Made by a program: the position numbers and the translations under genes. Shown piece by piece: positions 5,227-7,981 of a DNA stretch of 7,981 nucleotides. Under the pieces are notes generated by a model that was not told the DNA's origin, did no database searches, and was given only the letters and a program-made list of their open reading frames with translations. Source of the DNA: JBOGGN01 sp050744165 (GTDB lineage Bacteria > Actinomycetota > Acidimicrobiia > Acidimicrobiales > Palsa-688); NCBI GenBank assembly GCA_050744165.1, contig JBOGGN010000411.1, positions 1 to 7,981 on the forward strand. Reading direction: 5' to 3'. Within the stretch, counting starts at the first letter, position 1. Each line of letters starts with the position of its first letter.

Positions 5227-6875
5227 TGCCTACCAAGATCCTCAAGTTCAACGAAACCGCCCGCCGCAGCCTTGAGGCGGGGGTCAACCGGCTGGCCGAT
5301 GCCGTCAAGGTCACCCTTGGGCCCAAGGGCCGCAACGTGGTGCTGGCCAAGTCCTTCGGTGCGCCCACCATCACCAATGACGGCGTGACCATTGCCCGCG
5401 AGGTCGAGGTCGACGACCCCTTCGAGAACCTTGGTGCCCAGCTGGTCAAGGAAGTCGCCACCAAGACCAACGACGTGGCTGGCGACGGCACCACCACCGC
5501 CACCGTGCTGGCCCAGGCGCTCGTCCGCGAAGGCCTGCGCAACGTGGCCGCCGGCGCCAACCCGATGGCCCTCAAGAAGGGCATCGACTTGGCGGTCAAG
5601 GCGGTCGTCGAGGCCATCAAGGAGCAGGCCAAGGAGGTCGACGACAAGAGCGAGATCGCTCAGGTGGCGGCCAACTCGGCCGCCGACCGCAAGATCGGCG
5701 ACGTCCTCGCCGAGGCCATCGACAAGGTCGGCAAGGACGGTGTGGTCACCGTCGAGGAATCCAACACCTTCGGGATGGAACTTGAGTTCACCGATGGCAT
5801 GCAGTTCGACCGCGGTTACCTCTCGCCGTACTTTGTGACCGACCAGGACCGCCAGGAGTGCGTCCTCGAGGACCCCTACGTCCTGCTTTGCAACGGCAAG
5901 ATCAGCGCCGTTCACGACCTGGTTAAGGTGCTCGAGCGGGTCATGGAGACCAGCCGCCCGCTCCTGATCATCGCCGAGGACGTCGAGGGTGAGGCCCTGG
6001 CGACCTTGGTGGTCAACAAGATCCGGGGCACGTTCAACTCCTGCGCCGTCAAGGCGCCGGCGTTCGGCGAGCGCCGGAAGTCGATGCTGGCCGACATGGC
6101 CGTGCTGACCGGCGGCCAGGTCATCTCCGAGGACGTGGGGCTGAAGCTGGAGAACGCCACCTTGGACCTGATGGGCCGGGTCCGCAAGGTTGTGGTCACC
6201 AAGGACAACACCACCCTGATCGACGGGGAAGGCAGCGAGGCCGAGGTCAAGGCCCGCATCGCCCAGATCCGCAAGGAGATCGACAACGCCGACTCCGATT
6301 GGGACAAGGAGAAGATGAAGGAACGGCTGGCCAAGCTCGCCGGCGGCGTCGCCATCGTCAAGGTGGGAGCAGCCACCGACACCGAACTGGCCGAAAAGAA
6401 GCACCGGATCGAGGATGCCCTCTCGGCCACCCGGGCTGCCATCGAGGAGGGTGTGGTCGCCGGCGGCGGCACCGCTCTCATTCGCAGCCGGGCCGCTGTC
6501 ATGGCGCTGGCCGCCACCCTGAGCGGTGACCAGGCCACCGGCGCCACCATCGTTGCCAAGGCCTTGGAGGAGCCACTCAAGTGGATCGCCCTCAACGCCG
6601 GCATGGAGGGTGGCATCCAGGTCCAGCAGGTGGAGCGCGAGACCGGTTCCATCGGCCTCAACGCGGCCACCGGCGTGCTCGAGGACCTGATCAAGGTCGG
6701 GGTCATCGACCCCGCCAAGGTCACCCGCTCGGCGCTTCAGAACGCGGCCTCGATCGCGGGCCTGCTCCTCACCACCGAGGTGCTGGTCTGCGACAAGCCC
6801 GAGGACAAGAAGGCGACCGCCGCCGCAGCCGCCAACGCCATGAGCGGCATGGGAGGAATGGGCGGGATGATGTAG
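5226..6875 (+). CDS. groEL: Chaperonin GroEL (HSP60)
   Basis: GroEL is the ATP-driven tetradecameric chaperonin that folds cytoplasmic proteins with GroES. The protein is 549 aa, full length. ATP-site residues are present: TLGPKGRN at 30-37, D52 in TNDGVT, D87 in GDGTTTAT (86-93), D397 (matching catalytic D398 of E. coli) in EDALSATRAAIEEGVVAGGG, and the glycines at 413-415. The apical domain carries GYLSPYFVTD (197-206). The C-terminus is the Gly/Met-rich tail MSGMGGMGGMM, the canonical form. The histidine-rich tail of many actinobacterial GroEL1 proteins is absent, although this copy sits in the groES operon. The GTG start overlaps the groES stop by one base. A strong hairpin follows the stop at 20 bp. 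Confidence 0.98.
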   Translation: MPTKILKFNETARRSLEAGVNRLADAVKVTLGPKGRNVVLAKSFGAPTITNDGVTIAREVEVDDPFENLGAQLVKEVATKTNDVAGDGTTTATVLAQALVREGLRNVAAGANPMALKKGIDLAVKAVVEAIKEQAKEVDDKSEIAQVAANSAADRKIGDVLAEAIDKVGKDGVVTVEESNTFGMELEFTDGMQFDRGYLSPYFVTDQDRQECVLEDPYVLLCNGKISAVHDLVKVLERVMETSRPLLIIAEDVEGEALATLVVNKIRGTFNSCAVKAPAFGERRKSMLADMAVLTGGQVISEDVGLKLENATLDLMGRVRKVVVTKDNTTLIDGEGSEAEVKARIAQIRKEIDNADSDWDKEKMKERLAKLAGGVAIVKVGAATDTELAEKKHRIEDALSATRAAIEEGVVAGGGTALIRSRAAVMALAATLSGDQATGATIVAKALEEPLKWIALNAGMEGGIQVQQVERETGSIGLNAATGVLEDLIKVGVIDPAKVTRSALQNAASIAGLLLTTEVLVCDKPEDKKATAAAAANAMSGMGGMGGMM

Positions 6876-6894
6876 GTCCCGTTTTTCGAGTTCT

Positions 6895-7341
6895 TCAGGA
6901 CCCGGGTGCCCTCTGTGGCCCGGGTCCTGTCGCGTGCGGGGACTTTTTCCTGCGTTCGGTGCGCCAGACGAGTTTGATGCCGGTCCACCGCTCGTCCACG
7001 GCGCACACCTTGGTGTCCACCAGCCCGAGCGGCAGGGCCACCCCCCGGACCGCGTGGTCGGTCATGTCCGTCGCCATCTTGGCGGCGCGCTTGGGGAAGG
7101 CGATCCACGCGGCGCCGGCCGGGAAGATGGCCTCGCCGATGCGGTCGATGCGCCGTTGCAGCTCCGCCCGCTGCACGGTGAACAGGACGACAACGTCGAA
7201 GTGCCCGCGCAGCTGCCTGGCGACGGTTACGCCTGGCGGCAGGTCCAACGCCAGGTCGCCGGGTGCCGACAGCAGTGCCAACCGGGAGCCCGGGCGGATG
7301 CCGAGCTTGTCGACCAGCGGGGTGCCTGAGTAGCCGGCCAC
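6895..7341 (-). CDS. DUF3052 family protein
   Basis: Function is unknown; DUF3052 proteins are about 130-150 aa, soluble, and found mainly in Actinobacteria. This one has 148 aa. Family blocks are the N-terminus AGYSGTPLVDKLGIRPGSR, FDVVVLFTVQRAEL (48-61), AAWIAFPKRAAKMATDMTD (77-95), and VALPLGLVDTKVCAVDERW (101-119) followed by TGIKLVWR. There are no membrane segments or signal peptide. The GTG start at 7341-7339 begins the conserved N-terminus directly and has no Shine-Dalgarno. It lies 17 bp from the start of the divergent small gene, so it is probably leaderless. The last 11 residues (TGPGPQRAPGS) are encoded by the groEL terminator hairpin and are probably not a conserved part of the domain. 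The TGA stop is 19 bp from the groEL stop on the other strand. Confidence 0.85.
   Translation of the reverse strand: MAGYSGTPLVDKLGIRPGSRLALLSAPGDLALDLPPGVTVARQLRGHFDVVVLFTVQRAELQRRIDRIGEAIFPAGAAWIAFPKRAAKMATDMTDHAVRGVALPLGLVDTKVCAVDERWTGIKLVWRTERRKKSPHATGPGPQRAPGS
6896..6929 (+). terminator. groEL transcription terminator hairpin
   Basis: CAGGACCCGGG at 6896-6906 pairs perfectly (11 bp) with CCCGGGTCCTG at 6919-6929 around a 12-nt loop, 20 bp after the groEL stop. A T5 run lies at 6944-6948, 14 nt past the stem, so it is not a textbook U-tract terminator. The hairpin also lies within the last codons of the converging DUF3052 gene and may act in both directions; on the - strand no U-run follows. 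Confidence 0.65.
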
Positions 7342-7358
7342 CGCCGTAGTCTGGCGGC
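7342..7358. promoter_or_regulatory. Divergent overlapping promoter for two leaderless genes
   Basis: Only 17 bp separate the start codons of the - strand DUF3052 gene (GTG, first base 7341) and the + strand small gene (ATG, first base 7359). On the + strand TAGTCT (7347-7352) fits TAnnnT and ends 6 nt before the ATG. On the - strand CAGACT (7353 down to 7348) keeps the key A2 and T6 and also ends 6 nt before the GTG. The element is flanked by the inverted repeat CCGCC-N7-GGCGG (7341-7345 and 7353-7357). Neither gene has a Shine-Dalgarno. I infer a bidirectional promoter with both transcripts starting at their start codons. Confidence 0.5.
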
Positions 7359-7580
7359 ATGGACAGCCGCCCCGCTCCCGATCCCGCCAAGCTCCTGTCC
7401 CAGTGGATGGAGTGGGAGCGCGGTGAGGAAACGCCCGGGCGGGTTATGGCCAACCTGAAGACAGGTGGCCTCCGCGACCTGCTCGAGGACCTCGCTGCGA
7501 CCGGCGTCGTCGGGGTGGACGGTGTTGTCGACGCGCCGCCCGGCGAGGCGGCCGCCGCCGTCTGGACCCCCGTCGTCTGA
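7359..7580 (+). CDS. Small conserved-type hypothetical protein (73 aa)
   Basis: I do not recognise a named family. The 73-aa product is acidic and soluble-looking, with no signal peptide or membrane segment. The core DPAKLLSQWMEWERGEETPG followed by RVMANLKTGGLRDLLEDLAA (residues 8-47) reads as one or two amphipathic helices and looks like a conserved protein. The C-terminal third is Val/Ala/Pro-rich and looks unstructured. The ATG at 7359 has no Shine-Dalgarno but a -10-like TAGTCT ends 6 nt before it, which fits leaderless translation. It is divergent from the DUF3052 gene and 5 bp upstream of the NUDIX gene, with which it is probably cotranscribed. A role as an accessory of either neighbour is possible but has no sequence support. 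Confidence 0.72.
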   Translation: MDSRPAPDPAKLLSQWMEWERGEETPGRVMANLKTGGLRDLLEDLAATGVVGVDGVVDAPPGEAAAAVWTPVV

Positions 7581-7585
7581 GCAGC

Positions 7586-7981
7586 GTGGGAGGCGAGGCG
7601 GCGCCGGCGCCCCCAACCCGGGGGGGTCGCCAGCAGATCTACCGGCCCCCGACCTGGCGCCCGGGCGGCCCTCCGCCCTGGGCCGGCCTGCCTGAACTCG
7701 AGCGGGCAGGGATCACCCTGGCCCGGATCCGGGCCGCTTTTGAGCGCCGGGGTTGGGTGGGCCCGGCCCCCCGGCAGCTGCCGCCCGAGCGCCTGGCCCG
7801 GCGCCTGGCGGGCGAGATCCGCCCGGCTGCGGTCCTGTGCCCCCTGTTCGAAGAGGATGGCGAGACCCGGGTCATCCTGACCCGCCGCTCGCCCAACCTC
7901 CGGTCGCATATGGGCGAGGTGTCCTTTCCCGGCGGCCGGCTCGATCCGGGCGAAGACGCCGTCGCCGGGGCCCTTCGAGAG
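7586..7981 (+). CDS. NUDIX hydrolase, CoA-pyrophosphatase type, 3' end missing
   Basis: The frame is open from GTG 7586 to the window end (132 residues), so the gene is truncated. Near the end it shows the CoA-diphosphatase (NudL/NUDT7, UPF0035) signature: ILTRRSPNLRSHMGEVSFPGG (7874-7936). The beginning of the Nudix box follows as GGRLDPGEDAVAGALRE, fitting G-x5-E-x7-RE. The REUxEExGU end of the box lies outside the window. Relatives split CoA into phosphopantetheine and 3',5'-ADP; that substrate is inferred from family. The first about 40 residues are Pro/Gly/Arg-rich (IYRPPTWRPGGPPPWAGLP) and unusual for the family. GTG 7586 is the only reasonable start, lies 5 bp after the small gene and has no Shine-Dalgarno, so translation may be coupled. 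A G7 run at 7620-7626 lies in this N-terminal part. Confidence 0.85.
   Translation, partial: MGGEAAPAPPTRGGRQQIYRPPTWRPGGPPPWAGLPELERAGITLARIRAAFERRGWVGPAPRQLPPERLARRLAGEIRPAAVLCPLFEEDGETRVILTRRSPNLRSHMGEVSFPGGRLDPGEDAVAGALRE

Noticed and set aside
5133..6404. 423-codon open frame on the - strand opposite groES/groEL
   Set aside because: Mirror frame of conserved groEL; repeated Leu/Asp/Gly/Val strings typical of antisense groEL and no start signal.
6737..7909. 390-codon open frame on the - strand spanning groEL end to the NUDIX gene
   Set aside because: Crosses the groEL end, the DUF3052 gene in another frame and the NUDIX gene; Arg/Pro-rich, no domain, no start signal.

Overview
The window is a gene-dense, high-GC chromosomal segment carrying housekeeping genes. 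Three things suggest a high-GC Gram-positive (actinobacterial) chromosome: the DUF3052 protein, the frequent GTG starts, and start codons lying directly behind a -10 element with no ribosome binding site. A deep lineage such as Acidimicrobiia is possible, but that is an inference from overall character and not from a marker search. I see no transposase, integrase, CRISPR array, tRNA or rRNA.

Left part (1-4286, all + strand): the 3' part of a P1/DmpA-family (S58) peptidase gene is followed by a tight five-gene cluster. Its order is family 4 uracil-DNA glycosylase, tsaE, tsaB, rimI, tsaD. The junctions are a 4-bp overlap, a 4-bp overlap, a 4-bp gap and a 9-bp gap, so it should be one operon. 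TsaE, TsaB and TsaD are the core of the bacterial machinery that makes N6-threonylcarbamoyladenosine (t6A) on ANN-decoding tRNAs. TsaC/Sua5, which supplies the threonylcarbamoyl-AMP, is not in the window. RimI is the usual acetyltransferase companion of this cluster.

Middle (4287-6875, + strand): a 135-162 bp gap holds a tandem 20/21-bp repeat with TGTACA cores and a strong Shine-Dalgarno sequence. It precedes a small DUF4870 membrane protein whose start codon is problematic. Next come a well-formed promoter and a perfect CIRCE operator (HrcA site), then groES and groEL. The two chaperonin genes overlap by one base and end in a strong hairpin.

Right part (6876-7981): a DUF3052 gene on the - strand converges on groEL, and the groEL terminator hairpin lies inside its last codons. 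Its start codon is 17 bp from the start codon of a divergent 73-aa protein gene, and both appear to be leaderless and driven by one shared, symmetric -10 region. Five bases after the small gene begins a NUDIX hydrolase of the CoA-pyrophosphatase type, cut off by the window end.

Nothing here looks like a new multi-gene system. The points most worth checking are small: the overlapping divergent leaderless promoter, the apparently missing start codon and repeat operator of the DUF4870 gene, the terminator embedded in a converging gene, and the DNA-repair glycosylase translated together with the t6A genes.
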